From Haplosporangium gracile (taxonomy: Eukaryota; Mortierellomycota; Mortierellomycetes; Mortierellales; Mortierellaceae), in contig JAAAUF010000013.1 of the NCBI GenBank assembly GCA_015499985.1, forward strand, positions 54,362-118,361: DNA of 64,000 bases, in the 5' to 3' direction. Under the pieces are notes generated by a model that was not told where the DNA came from, ran no database searches, and was given only the letters and a program-made list of their open reading frames with translations. Shown here piece after piece: positions 46,101 to 60,477 of this stretch (positions within the stretch are counted from its first letter, which is position 1; each line of letters opens with the position of its first letter). Made by a program: the position numbers and the translations under genes.

Positions 46101-48308
46101 GCTGCCAGGTTACCACCATAAGAACATCCAGCCAGGATCCAGCGGGGTTTAGAGGGGACAGGAGCAGTCGTAACAGGATCGCCGCCTTCGCTGCCGAGCG
46201 GTGGGAAAAGATTAGGTTGCAAGGTCGGGAAGAGATCCATGAAGCGGGCAATATCCTCGATGGACTGGTCAACATTGAGATACTTGAGTAGGTCTAGCGG
46301 TAAACCTTCCTTCTCTTCATCACCTGCAGAGTCGTTGTTGCCGTTGTTTGTTCTGTTGCCGCCGTTGACTTTGTCGGTGTGATCATGAGGAGGAGTAGGA
46401 GGGTCGTGTTGTTTGTCGCCATTGATGTTTCTGTGCTTGCGCTCCTTGATCCTCGCCCCCGAGGCCTTGTCAACTCCGATCTGATGATTGAAGTTTGTAG
46501 GACCCGTATTGGGCAATGTGGAGGTTGCCAACGATCCAGCTGCCATCCAGACAGATTCTGGCTCTGTTCGCTCAACTTCTCCTTCTTCGGCTTCCGTGGA
46601 TGGTGGTGGCACTGCCATGTGTCGAAAAGGATACTCTGAATCTGACAACAGATCTGAATGAGTCGATGATGGTGATGACTTCCGCTTTTCTAAATCGGCG
46701 TCAAAAATAAGGGGGCCGTCCTTGTGAGCGACGAGCGAATCCTGAAATCTGGGTATAGAGTTGCCATAGAACCGATGCTCTAGTGCAACCAAGAGTCCTG
46801 CTGTTGCATTCGCCAACTCATAGGCGAGCCCTCTTTGGAGGAACAGAGAGTGAAGCGGGCTCTCTCCAGGTAGCCAAAGGATAATAGGACCGCCTATTCA
46901 ATACATGCACATATAGCACACAGGTTCAAGAAAAACGTAAGACGGGGGAGGGGACATTGTTTAATGGTTACTTTGTCATGGAACAAAATACCAACATGAA
47001 TTCATTAAGGGAGGATAAGGAAAGAAAAGAAAAAATGTAGGCACCTGGTTTGTAGAATTCCTGGTTAATCTGATAATATTGCCGGAATGTTGTGTTTGTA
47101 TGAGTGTTATTGCTGTTGCTGTTGTCGCTGTTGTCGGCGGTAGTGGACGTGAAGTAGGGGGATGGATCTTGTGAAGGAAAAGAGTTTTGGTAGTGGTTAA
47201 GGAGCTGTGAGAAGAATAAGGATCCAGGTCCATCGTTGTCGCCGGGAAGCGGATTAATCATGTCGGGTGCGAATGGCGACTCTGTCTCTGTTCTTGTGTA
47301 GCCATTATCCTTCATTGCTGTTGTTGTTGAATAAGATTCGTTGGTGCTACTGGTATGGTTGTTGGTATCCAGATTTGAGTGTTGTGTACAATCGAGAGTG
47401 GACGTACAAGTAAATGACAAAGAGGCCGATGCTCCATGAAAATATGATATCGCATCCTGAGATGAGGAAATCATTGTCTCTTCTGCTGACCCTTTATTAC
47501 TGTCACCTCCTGAACCTCCTGCACCTGCATATGTGCTTTTGCCTGTGCCTGTGTCTGCGCCTGTGCCGGAACTGCCACTGCTTCCGGTCTCGTAAAGATT
47601 ATTAAAGCCAGAAGATCCCTGTCCTGTCTCGACTTGGTGCCGGTACTTGTCCCAATGCTGCTGCGTCCGTGCCCTGGCTCGCACGCCCCAGTTCATTGTA
47701 GCCTTGTGTCTCAGCCCAAACGATTTGACAAACGGATTCCGAAGGGATCGACTGTTGACGGCTCCTACTGTCCAAAGAGGTAGACCTCCCTCAGCAATGG
47801 TGGTTCCTGAAGGCTGATTCCACTGTTGTGGGAATTGTTCCGGTTGTTGCTCCGATGGACTGGCCACTGTGATCTTTTGGTTGGAATCCGACATTGAGCG
47901 CTGGCGGGTATGATGGTGTAAATAGCCATGGCCGCGTTTGCTGTGTGAGTGAAGATGGGGATGGGGATGGATTTGTTTTGATTCTAAGACAGAGGAACCG
48001 ATTGTTTGGTGCAGTTGATCATGATCGCTGCTACTGAAGGAGATCGGGCTGTTGAGTGGAAGGGGAAGTGCTGAGTCAGTGCTCAAGCGGTGTGGATGAG
48101 ACGGAGGAGATGGTGGAGGACGAGGAAAAGGAGGGATTGGACGGTCGCGTTTGTGTAACATCGAGGAGGAGCTGGGAAGGCATGATGCAAGGACTGCACT
48201 TGTCCCCGGGATGACGGCGGCAGAGAAAAGGGCGAAGAAGGTGATCAAGAAGAAAAGGCACACAAAAAGAGGGGAACAAATTCTGCATGAGGTGCGAAGT
48301 AGCGCCAT
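43166..48308 (-). CDS. Giant S28-family serine peptidase (Pro-X carboxypeptidase/DPP7-like)
   Basis: Two exons, 47045-48308 and 43166-46893, joined as FYKPG/GPIILWLPGESP, give 1663 residues, about three times a usual S28 enzyme. A signal sequence or anchor is at residues 10-35 (LFVCLFFLITFFALFSAAV). The S28 core is recognisable in order: FFSQLLNHYQNSF, GLLVALEHRFYGNS, WILAGCSYGGNLAAW (nucleophile Ser679; the family usually has GGSYGG), GEKDPWKELTLAS (Asp1334) and DASHCQDILYELD (His1613). Between these are long Ser/Thr/Asn/Gly-rich, acidic and His-rich insertions, including an HHHHRRRHHPRKHQHH-type run near 1470. The triad is intact, so activity is plausible, probably secreted or vacuolar. The insertions stay open over 3.7 kb, which argues for coding rather than missed introns. 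Confidence 0.82.
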
Positions 48309-48989
48309 GGGGGCCAGGTTTTTTTTTTTGCGTTACTGCGCCTTTTTTTTATGCGTTGCGTACCTCTCTTCCCACCGTTTGGGTGTGTTGTTTGCGGTGA
48401 TGAGCGAAAAGTGGGGAGAGGAAAGTGAGTTGAGTCTAAGGAAGGGATGAGTGAAGAGCAAGAGCTATGCTGATGGATATGCAATGGATGGTGGTGGCAA
48501 TCCTGGCGTCCAAGCATATATCATTCTTGAAGAAGAAAGAGGAGCTTAAAGGGAAAAGATAAAGAAGGGAAGGAAAGAGAAAGAGAGAAAGAGAGAGTGC
48601 GCGCGAGAGAGAGACGAAAGAAGGAACGGAATTGACGAATCTGGTCTGACGTCCTAGAGGGACGGGTTGCACTGGAGTTAATGAGGAAAGGAAATGGTTA
48701 GATTAATGGAAGTGGTGGTCGTGCTGGTGTTGTTTGTTAAAAGTGAAGGGGAGTGTAGAGGAGTAAGAGATAAGGAGTAGCGAGAAAGTGCTGTTGTTAC
48801 CTATGAGGAGCCGTCCGTTTCCTAGAAAAATGAGCACATATAGGAATAATTGACGAAGGAGAAACGAGAGGAGATGATTCAGGAGCAATGGGAAGATGGA
48901 AGCGAAGGAAGGAGGGAAGGAAAGGAGAGAAGGAGAGAGAAAGGAAGAAAATAGCACCAGCTGCTAATGGTGTCGGAGGAGGAAAAAGC

Positions 48990-48990
<1 letters not shown>

Positions 48991-49032
<42 letters not shown>
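48991..49032 (+). repeat. (GTT)14 microsatellite
   Basis: Fourteen perfect GTT units in the divergent promoter region. Likely length-variable between strains. Confidence 0.95.
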
Positions 49033-50104
49033 ACAGGTGGTCCAGGAGACATGAAGTTCATCTGACTATCCTTGAAAGTCTACCTGTCCCCCTTCCTCTT
49101 CCCCGCTCCTGTTTGTCCAAGGTTCTCTCTCTGTTTTAGCAGTTCATTTCTGAGCACTTTGCCTCTCCCTTATCCCTGGGAGGGGAAACATGGATGGGCA
49201 AAGCAAGCGCGGAGTTAATGATGGGGACTGTCATTTTACCAGAGGGAATGAATGGGGAAAGGGAAGAAGGGAAGACAGGGGACGATCCGTGCGGTTGTTG
49301 TGGCAAGAAAGGAAAGAAAATACTGGATGTGATGAATGATGATGATAAGTGAGTTTGGAATTGTGGAAGAAGGGTTAGGGACCATCGTGGCCAACGAAGA
49401 AAAAGGCAAACAGGGAGGGTTTGCTGCATTGCGTAGGGAAATGTGTACGTGTTTCTTTTTGAGTAAAAAACCTAATCATATGCGCAAACGCCACGCCTCG
49501 AATAAAAGGAAGAAAGAAGAAAATGGTCATGTGTCCACCTGACATGGGTGATAGAGAGCGACAGGCAAAGGCAAAGGCAGAGGTGAAAACTCGCAACACA
49601 GGGCTTTGTTGCCTTCTTCTGTCTCTCTGACATTCCCTCTCCTCTTCGCATTTCCCCCCTACTCCTACTCCTACTCCTACTCCTGCGCCTACTTCGAGTC
49701 CTTGCTTGACTTTTCTCTCCTCATTGTCCTGTCTCCTTGTGTGTGCCCATAAAAAATAATAGCTAGTTTTCCTAGCGACTATTCTGCTTGCTCGACTTGA
49801 CTCTCTCCCTTTCCTCCTTCGCTCCTTTGCACCAAACAAACAACAGCGACAGCAACCAGCAAGTGCATTCATTCATTCCCCTCCTTCCCTTTTCTACTAC
49901 GCCCTCACACGCAATCACCAAAAGACCCTTGCTCTCTCATTCACGTCTTTCCTTCTCACCTTCTTCTCTCATTCACACTCACCCACTGACATAACAGTAG
50001 TCTCATTCCAATCACTCATTCGCACGAACAACACAACACGACAGCCTCCCTCATTCCCCACAAACCCCAGAAACAAAGAAATAGGGGGTGAGCGAGTAGT
50101 TCAA

Positions 50105-50129
50105 GAACGAACGAACGAACGAACGAACG
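50105..50129 (+). repeat. (GAAC)6 microsatellite
   Basis: Six GAAC units followed by GAGC-type units, in the presumed leader of the polyglutamine gene. Confidence 0.9.
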
Positions 50130-50701
50130 TACTAGCGAGCGAGCGAGTATCTCCCTCCACTCACCACCACTACACCCCCAACAAGGGCAAGTCTTTCCTC
50201 TCTTTCCTCTCTCTCTCACTCTCACTCTCTCTCACTCTCTCACTCTCTCTCTCTCTCTCTCTCCTTTTATTCTTCCTTTCTTCACTCGTCCTCCTTCTCC
50301 CTTACCCAGCACCCTACAACCCACCGACCAACCCAACGACAAGAACCCAAGCCTAACGTAAAATACAGCTCTCCCTTGCTTGTCCTTGTTCTCACCGCGT
50401 ATTGTCGTTACTTTATTATATCCTTTCATTCTGGCCCATTCCTTCCTCTCAATCCAAGTCTGACTGCGCTGCGCCAAGTTCACACCCATCCACCTTCTCT
50501 TCTTCTCTTCTTCCTTTTGTTCTCCATTCTTCTCGAGCGCTCTCTCTTCTTCCTATTACTCAGCACTGAGGTTGGCGGTCTATCTACCAACCCCTTCTTA
50601 ACCTCGTCTTTTTTCCTCTTGTTCTCCGCCTCGTCATTACCCGCACTCTTTTCTTTTCTTCCCTTTCCTCTACACAGCGAACGTGACAAGCACCACATAG
50701 C

Positions 50702-53700
50702 ATGACCACTAGACAACCTTCCGAGGCTATTCGGTCCTCCGTTAGGCGACCTCAACGATTCCCTTCACAGCTCCAGCAACCACAGCAGTCCCAACCTCAT
50801 CAGCAACAACAACAACATCATCACCAATATCAACAACAACAGCAGCAGCAGCAGCAACCTCAATCGACAGTCCATCTGGAACAACCCTACCAACACCAGT
50901 CGTTCTTGTTCGATGCTGATTTCGACTTGGTCGGGCCTCTTGGTGCAGGCTTCTCGACCGGTTCAAGTGCGGACAACTCCAGCAGCAGTAATGACCATAG
51001 CAACATCAATAATAACAATGGTGGCAGGGGCCATAGTGGTGGTACAAACGCTAAATCATCCGTGGTCAAGTCAACCCCCTTGACGTCTGCCAAGCCCGAG
51101 CGAGCAGACACCAAGTTTGATCCAATTACGTCTATGCCTGGTCACAATCTGTCCAGCTTCTTTGGCGCCAGCGACGACCCATTAATGACTACCGATACAG
51201 ATGCCCAACCCTTCATTATTGACTTTGAAAATGCCGATCGCTTCAAGAAGGGTACTTCCTCTACCCTCGGACGAGAACCCAAAAAGGCCGCGGTTACACC
51301 TTTGCAGACACCTCAACCACAGGAATCTCCATCACTTGGAATGCTGGACGATATCTTTCAACCCACCCTCGGGATTGCAGCAGCCCCATCGCGACCAGTT
51401 GCCAAAGCGGCTCCGGCTCGGGAAAGGCAGCTACCTCAGCATAAGCAGCAACAGCAGCAGCAGCAACAAACTCTACCGCCGCCGCTGCAGAGACAATCAC
51501 AGACACACCAACAGCTCTTGCAACAGCAACAGCAACAGCAACAGCATCATGATAGCTCCCTTGATTTTTTTAGCTCTCTGGACAGTCTCTCTCCAACACG
51601 CTCTACGTCAAGCTCCTCTCGTACATCCCCTTCGGCATCATTTGCTCACCTAGGATCAAATGCTCCCCTTCCGTCCTTTCCCTCCATTCCGGCAGCCTAC
51701 TCGGCATTTGGACGGAACATCACCGCCCGAAAGACAGCTCCAGTCAGGAAGCCTTCTCAGAGCAGCAACACCACATCCTCCACTATCAAGGATACAGGAT
51801 CCCCTCTAGAGGCTGTATCGTCGTCATCGGCACCATTATCGGCATTAGCGGATGTGTTTGTGTCGATCAAGGGGTCAGAGCTCAGGCCATCATCGTCTCC
51901 GGCAACATCAAACACCTCGTCCACTGGTTCACGCAAGAAGAGCGATGCCACCATTTCCATGTCTGCTTCGATCACCTCTTCGAAATCATCCGCATCAACA
52001 CTGGCGTCATCGGCAATATCACCCGCGGGACAGGCCGTATCAAAGACTCCCTCTCGGTCTACTTCGTCCAGCAACATGTCTTCGGCAACATCCTCGCCAA
52101 GTGCATCTCCCTCTCTTGCGCCTGTAACTGCTCCTCCAAAGCCAGCCCCTAAAATGCCCGCGAGAATCTTGAATTTTCCTCAGCATCCTACACTCACTCC
52201 ACTGCCAACTCAGAATACCAGTGCTAGGATTGACCCTATCGTAACCCCTCAACGACTTCATCAACAACCTCCGCAGCTGCAACAGTCACAGCAGCAACAG
52301 CCATCGCAGCCTCCGCCACCGCCACCACCATTCCAACAGCAACAAAACCTGCAGCAGCAGTTACAACAGGCTCAGTCCCAGCCGCAGCAACAGCAACAGT
52401 CGACATACCATTCTCTTCTGCGAGAATTTCAACCTCAGGAGCAGCAGCCTATTTCCCACTCGGCAGTGCCTTTATCAATGCCACAACCGTCACCACCGCC
52501 AACAAGAGAATCACAGCATATGTCACGACAAGACAGCAACCCTCCTCCGCAACCATTTCCTCGTATTTCTCCACCTGTACAGGCGCCACCTCAGTTTCCT
52601 TCGTCGCCCTGGGACGACGACGATGATGACTTTTATCAGGCAGCAATCCCTCCATCCCCTGTGACTGCTCCAACTGTGAAAGCGGCGTCGCGGAAGGTGG
52701 TTGAACCCGTGGTCCAGGCGCCATCAAAACATACTGCACCCCTTAAGCAGACCGCCACGGAGCATCAACAGCCACAGCAACAACAGCAACCACCGCAACG
52801 GCAGCAGCAGCTGAAGCAGCCGAAACAAGATTATCAGAAGCAGGATCATCCCAAGCTGAAGCAACCTGCACACCAACCGCCGCAGTCACAGCCACAACCG
52901 CAATCACAGCCCAAGCAGGAACAGCAACAGGCACCAGCTAAAGCTCGAAATCAGGCCTCGAAACCTCTTGCGCCTGAACACGACAAGGCTTTGGATGCAA
53001 AACATGAACATGGTACAAGCTCGGCACCACCTTCACCTTCAGCTCTCTCGCCTGACTCTTTGTTCATGGCGAGATATCCTCCTCCACCCCCATCAATCCT
53101 TTATAGTGACGATCAGATCACTGTGAGCTCGCTTCACTTAACGATCCACTCGTTCTACTTTCCGCTTAACACTCCGGTGACTATCCCGCTATTGACAATT
53201 ACTGAAATGGATACCTTACCGTCGGAAAATCAAGTTGGCGGAGGAAATGGTGGTGGCAGCAGTGGTGGTGGTGTTACTAGTTGGCTCAAGTACAAGAACT
53301 GGGGGGTAAGCACAGCATTGACGGACATTTGGTGGGCACGGGATTACAAGCCCTCGGAAACTGCGGCCACGGGAGCAGGAGCATCGTCTCGATCGGCAGA
53401 CAAGGAAAACACTCCACCTTTGGTGTATGTGGTGGTCCGAGTGGAAGGCGAGTGGTTGAGAAAGGGATTTGGGGTTCAACAGGAGCAGGGAGTCAAGGTG
53501 TTGAAGGATGCTTGGAAGAACGTCAAGGAGAATGAGCGCGGGTTGCGACCGCTTCGACCTGCGACTATGGGCATGGAGGAGGACGATGGTGGGTTTATGA
53601 TTGAGAGACCACCCGATGATCAGTCGCTTTCGAACCAATCTGGTGGTCGTATAGCTGTTGGAGGAGACAGTGGTGCGGAGAAGCGGCGATGGTTGAACTA

Positions 53701-53935
53701 TCAGAACACATGGACAGCGTACCCCTTTGCGGACGACTCGCCGCAGTTCCTTGCCCAGCAGCAACGTCGAGGAGCGACCTTAAAGGCGCCCCGGTATCAT
53801 CAGCAGCAGCTATTTTTGCGATCGAAAGTGACAGCAGCAGCAGGTGGTGGAAATGTGTATCTTGGCCCTGAGGAGAGCTGCGGTGACGAGCCGCTATTTA
53901 TCGATAATGATTTGAATATTCATGAGGAGATCTGA
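50702..53935 (+). CDS. Polyglutamine-rich protein with C-terminal PH-like region
   Basis: Single exon, 1077 residues. The first 790 residues are disordered, with many Gln runs, Ser/Pro-rich stretches and a conserved-looking acidic patch (SSPWDDDDDDFYQAAIPP). From about residue 798 the character changes to a folded domain: YSDDQITVSSLHLTIHSFYF, then PVTIPLLTITEM, then WLKYKNWGVSTALTDIWWA and VYVVVRVEGEWLRKGFGV. This strand pattern recalls small PH-like domains. A Gly/Ser loop interrupts it. The end carries RWLNYQNTWTAYPFADD and GNVYLGPEE. I know no named homologue; a scaffold or membrane-adaptor role is only a guess. A long pyrimidine-rich leader precedes the ATG. Confidence 0.8.
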   Translation: MTTRQPSEAIRSSVRRPQRFPSQLQQPQQSQPHQQQQQHHHQYQQQQQQQQQPQSTVHLEQPYQHQSFLFDADFDLVGPLGAGFSTGSSADNSSSSNDHSNINNNNGGRGHSGGTNAKSSVVKSTPLTSAKPERADTKFDPITSMPGHNLSSFFGASDDPLMTTDTDAQPFIIDFENADRFKKGTSSTLGREPKKAAVTPLQTPQPQESPSLGMLDDIFQPTLGIAAAPSRPVAKAAPARERQLPQHKQQQQQQQQTLPPPLQRQSQTHQQLLQQQQQQQQHHDSSLDFFSSLDSLSPTRSTSSSSRTSPSASFAHLGSNAPLPSFPSIPAAYSAFGRNITARKTAPVRKPSQSSNTTSSTIKDTGSPLEAVSSSSAPLSALADVFVSIKGSELRPSSSPATSNTSSTGSRKKSDATISMSASITSSKSSASTLASSAISPAGQAVSKTPSRSTSSSNMSSATSSPSASPSLAPVTAPPKPAPKMPARILNFPQHPTLTPLPTQNTSARIDPIVTPQRLHQQPPQLQQSQQQQPSQPPPPPPPFQQQQNLQQQLQQAQSQPQQQQQSTYHSLLREFQPQEQQPISHSAVPLSMPQPSPPPTRESQHMSRQDSNPPPQPFPRISPPVQAPPQFPSSPWDDDDDDFYQAAIPPSPVTAPTVKAASRKVVEPVVQAPSKHTAPLKQTATEHQQPQQQQQPPQRQQQLKQPKQDYQKQDHPKLKQPAHQPPQSQPQPQSQPKQEQQQAPAKARNQASKPLAPEHDKALDAKHEHGTSSAPPSPSALSPDSLFMARYPPPPPSILYSDDQITVSSLHLTIHSFYFPLNTPVTIPLLTITEMDTLPSENQVGGGNGGGSSGGGVTSWLKYKNWGVSTALTDIWWARDYKPSETAATGAGASSRSADKENTPPLVYVVVRVEGEWLRKGFGVQQEQGVKVLKDAWKNVKENERGLRPLRPATMGMEEDDGGFMIERPPDDQSLSNQSGGRIAVGGDSGAEKRRWLNYQNTWTAYPFADDSPQFLAQQQRRGATLKAPRYHQQQLFLRSKVTAAAGGGNVYLGPEESCGDEPLFIDNDLNIHEEI

Positions 53936-54178
53936 GCCTTTGTGTCATTTTTTCCAGCACCCTTCTCCCTTTTCCCTTCGTCGTCTATTTCTGCGTTCAC
54001 CTGTATTGTGTTTCGTAGTAAACTATTAGGTAGCTAATTAAAAGACGAATAATGCATCGTACGGAAAAATACTTTACTTTTTGTCGGAGTTTTATTTTTG
54101 AATGTATGGGTTAGTGAAGGGGGGGGGGGAAGGGTATATTTGGAAGAGTCTACCAGAGACATAATGTATTTTTGATTT

Positions 54179-55695
54179 TTAGTAAGGAGAGCACTCGGCG
54201 GCAATATTGGTTGGGACATAGCTTTCGATGAAGGCCAAGAAGGTCTCCAAAGGACAGGCATCCAAGGTACAGTTCAACTTGGGATGCGCAGGGACGACTT
54301 TGCCTTCGTACAACACGCGAATCACGTCTTTCTTCGCGGCCGTCTTCCACAATTCAATGTGGACTGTTGAACCGTAGGCTGGCCATGGAGTCGAAGGCGA
54401 AGCAATGACGGCCAGGATCTGATCCAGGGATTGGTCGTGGGCTGAGTACAACTCGAAGGGACGGACGCGACGTTTGTTCTTATTCTTGTGGGAGGAGGTC
54501 TTGGAGGAGGCAGCCTTTTGGGTGGCGCGGATGCTGGCGGAGAGGGTCTTGAGAATCGGTCCGACCGCAAGACGCTTAATCTCCTCGGCCGTCGACTCGT
54601 ATCTGAAGATGCCCGAGTATAAGAATGTGGATTGGGTCATAGTCTCGATAACATCTGCACGTGTCAAGCATTGAGAGGGATCTTGGGGGTTACAACCCAA
54701 GGGCAGGTTGTTGCACAGCCTTGGCATGACCGTGTCACCGTTTAGGGTTTGGTTGACGGTGGGCACCTTTGAGACACCGAGGATTGTGTTGACCTTTGTC
54801 ATAAGGGCGTAGTTGGACTTGAAGAAGTTTGTGTAGGTCGGGGTTTTGAAGAAGGATTGGTACAAAAGGCCGAGCTTCGGGCACGCGGTGGGGTTCAGGA
54901 TCAGGGTCTCAATGCTCTGTGGGTAGGTGTTCAATGTGATGACCGCGTTCTTGGCATCACGAGTGTGAGGGGGGTAGAAGCCGTCCAGGAAATTCTCGGC
55001 AGACGTGCGCGTCCTCCAGATATACGTGTTGCGAACGTAGAGTTCCTCGGGGTCCAAGCGCTTGGGCAAGAAGTGGAGTTGGTCAATGTAGATCTCTCTA
55101 AGACGCTGGCCGACTTTACGGGTTTGTGAGGAACCCTTGTTGGTGAGTTGGCCGACCTCGCAGTTCCCGCCCCAGTACGACGAGGCGAAGACGTTTTCCT
55201 CGGGCGAGACAAGGATGTTGGTGCGGAGGGCGGGCGAGGAGGAGGAGGGGAGAGAGTGGGAGGAGGGGGAGGAAACGAGGTTATATTCGGCGGGGTTGGA
55301 ACATATGTTGTAATTTGTCTTGTCGCCAGGGAGGACGGTTGAGGGGGTACGGTCGCCGTGGCGCATCAGGACTTGGACCTTTTGCAACATCGCTCCTTTC
55401 TATGTATCAATTCCATCAGAGAGGAAGGAATGGTGGTGTTTAGATTCGCGTCGCCAGCAAATACACGGCGACTTTCAAGTAACAGTGATAGCATGGCATA
55501 TTTTTTTTTGGCGCAGAAAGATTCGGAACGTACGATGGGCTTGTAGGTTTTGCCGGCGATGGGAGTGATAGCCTGGCAGTAGTCGTAGTTGGCATAGATG
55601 TTACCATTGTTGCTGTTGCTCGTGGGAGCAGATTGACCAGTAACCTGGGCAACGAAGAGGGCAACGAGTCCAATGGAGATAGTAAGAGCATGCAT
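54179..55695 (-). CDS. Secreted histidine acid phosphatase
   Basis: Two exons, 55534-55695 and 54179-55399, joined as YKPI/KGAMLQ, give 460 residues. Residues 1-21 are a signal peptide (MHALTISIGLVALFVAQVTG). The catalytic motif VLMRHGDRTP supplies the nucleophile His and the phosphate-binding Arg; YSAHDQSLDQIL supplies the His-Asp proton donor pair. Other conserved points are WRTRTSAENFLDGFYP and the Cys-containing end NCTLDACPLETFL. Family members release phosphate from phosphomonoesters outside the cell or in the vacuole. A decayed piece of a second copy lies at 57316-57490. Confidence 0.93.
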
Positions 55696-57315
55696 GATGT
55701 TGTCGAGGGAAGGGAGAATGGGAGTTCAGAGAAAGTCAGAAAGTGGAAAGACTAATTGTCGATGAGGGTTATTGTCGGATTTCAGAACACTTTTATATGA
55801 AAGTTGGTTTTTGAGGACGCGAAACCGGTTTGTCTATAAGTTCGAGGGTGGAGGAGCAACGTGGAGGTTGTACTTCACTAGAGTGGCTTGTTATGAGATA
55901 TAAAGGTCGTGTGTGAACGTTGTCACTAATTGCTCACGTTACGAAGATAAACCCCCCTTGGAACACATGCACGCGCGCACGTTCAGCAGTGGCAACGGAC
56001 GAGGACATAAAAACCTCTCGCATTTTATTGTTCATCTCGAAAAGTAGTGAAGTTGACAATCCGGTTTTTTTCACAACATCCTGACTCGCTGGAATCTAAT
56101 GACTCACAGAGAGTAAAAGGGACGACAAAACAAAGTTATTATAACGGGCTGGGAGAACGTGATGCAAGGACACGGTTCTTAGCGAATCGTGTAATTATTT
56201 TACCCACGCGAAAAATGGAATTGGGGGAGGGCGGGCGCCAGGATTATTGTTCAACGGATACGCTGCGAGAAAAAAGTGAGAAAAGGGCTACTTCAACCAT
56301 ATCCTTTAAAGTCCCCACACAGAAGGGACTTTCGAGAAAAAAAATGGCGCTGAGAAGCAATTAATCCGGAGAAACGAGTGTTGCAACAAACGAAGGCCCT
56401 TTATTACACGTGGTGCATGGTCCATTCAGGGGTTTGATAGAGCGAATTTTTGGTTTTTCTAGCATTCCTTTATGAAATCTAACTCGCCTCGAGAAAACAA
56501 AAAAGTGGACTCTCATTTCACCCTTCTCTCGTCTACTTTCTTCTTCCAATTATTGTCATATCCAAAGTTGACTTCTATTGGAACCCTCTTTGTATCCACT
56601 CATCTGGAGCACGTTCCTTTCAGGAACCAATTGTCAGGAACGCCATTTTTCTGTTTGCTCAATTAGAGTTTTTCTTGAGTTCCAAAGAGGGAAATCAAAG
56701 TCCATTCGCGTGGCAACGTGCCTTACTGATTTGACTTCCATTCGCGGACATATTTTTTTTCGAACTGCGACAAGGTTAAGAAGCGTCAAAAGGGATGGAT
56801 GTTTCCATTTTTTTCTTGTCTTGTTGTTGTTCGCTGTCTCCGTCACACATACGCTCACACACATTGAGGTCATGGATAAATTATTTTTCTGCGCTTTCTT
56901 CTGCCCGAAAGAAAACAAAAAAGGGTGGCTGTGTGAAAAGAAATGAAGAATGAAAAGGAGAGAGGGAGTGGTACGTATATTTTCGTATGTACCTAGGGCG
57001 ACCACACAAAGGGTGTCGCCCTTCATACATGTAATTCGTAAGGTATTCTATCGCGAGAGAGAGGACCGGGCAAATGAAAGGTGATGGCGGATTGAATAGG
57101 ACATGTTTTCTCTGAACTGATGAGAATCCCTACATCACCACAAAGAGGTCATTAGATTGAGGTTACTGCACCCCATGGCCGCATATCACAACATCAAAGT
57201 GATGGCCTGTGAGCTTGCAGTACATTGACTTATATCTTGTTGAGGGTAACATTTACACTCTGCACTGCGCGACGGTCACGGATAATTTATATTTCTGTGT
57301 TTTTATTTCGCTTGA
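55696..57315. other. Intergenic, no gene recognised
   Basis: The phosphatase leader lies next to 55696. The rest contains only short open frames (for example 56047-56364 and 56578-56946) with no domain, signal peptide or splice pattern that I can support. Confidence 0.5.
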
Positions 57316-57490
57316 AGTTCAAAAAAGTCTCCACGGGTCAGGCATCCAAGGTGCAGTTCAACTTGGAGTTCGCAGGGGCGACCTTAGCTTCGTACAACAC
57401 GCGCATCACGTTCTTCTTGTCAGCGGTCTTGTAGGTATCGAATAGGAGGGATCCGGCGTACGCCGGCCAAACGGTCGAGGGCACTGGATC
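57316..57490 (-). pseudogene. 3' fragment of a second histidine acid phosphatase
   Basis: On the minus strand this reads ..PSTVWPAYAGSLLFDT.., then VMRVLYEAKVAPANSKLNC and TLDA-stop-PVETFLN. It aligns with the C-terminus of the intact phosphatase (TPWPAYGSTVHIELW.., VIRVLYEGKVVPAHPKLNC, TLDACPLETFLAF). The conserved Cys codon (TGC) is now TGA, and the catalytic parts are missing. It directly abuts the ABCC remnant. Confidence 0.85.
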
Positions 57491-59850
<2,360 letters not shown>

Positions 59851-60477
59851 TTTCTGGTAAGGAAATGGGCCTAAAGAGTGGTATGATTTAGGGTTTTAGG
59901 TTTTTAAGAGGTTTGAACAGTGTTAGACAACACAAGTTTAAATATAAACAGGAGAATGTTGTTTACCTGTAGCATGTTGACAGTTGAAGAGTCATTGTCC
60001 ATGTGAATAATAATGTAACAAGTCGGGATATACAAATGCGATAATGAAATGCAAAAAAAAAAAGTGTATACAAAAAAGCAAAAGTCTAAAGGAAACAAAG
60101 GAGTTGTGGGAATACCAGTAATTAAAAAAAAAAGAAGTGGACTTTGTAGATCTAAATGGGCTTGAAGGGAGCTTGTAGATGATTAGGAGAAATAATTTGG
60201 AGACGAGGTGTGAACCGCAGTGATCGCCGTTTTTTATTTTCCGGCGGCCACAGAGCGGCGAGAATCAAACATAGTTGTAAGAAACATTATTGATTTCTCG
60301 GTAAACCTCTACTCTACCTTTGCTGTAGTAAAAGCCAGTCCAATTCAGCGGAATGCTGGCCATCATGCATCTATGCAACAATGCGCTACGTAGTTTCGGC
60401 AATGCTTATTTTTGTTGTTGTTTCTCTTTTGTTTAGTAAGGAAACGCCTAACAAAATATCCTATTTTCTAAAAGTGC
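59851..60477. other. Intergenic, ThrRS 3' flank
   Basis: A/T-rich sequence with several A runs. No gene or terminal repeat recognised at the edge of the ABCC pseudogene. Confidence 0.5.

Larger units (their letters stand above)
48309..50701. other. Divergent intergenic region rich in simple sequence
   Basis: Separates the peptidase (minus) from the polyglutamine gene (plus). Holds GTT repeats (48991-49032), CTACTC repeats near 49661-49692, GAAC repeats (50105-50129) and a CT-rich tract (about 50196-50262). The last 700 bases look like a long pyrimidine-rich leader of the plus-strand gene. No small gene stood out. Confidence 0.55.

Noticed and set aside
48991..49032. GTT repeat as part of a Gln/Asn-rich coding exon
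   Set aside because: The 83-codon frame across it has no link to either neighbour and lies in a simple-sequence promoter region.
57209..57445. Plus-strand frames of 69-78 codons at the phosphatase fragment
   Set aside because: They read the antisense of the acid phosphatase remnant.
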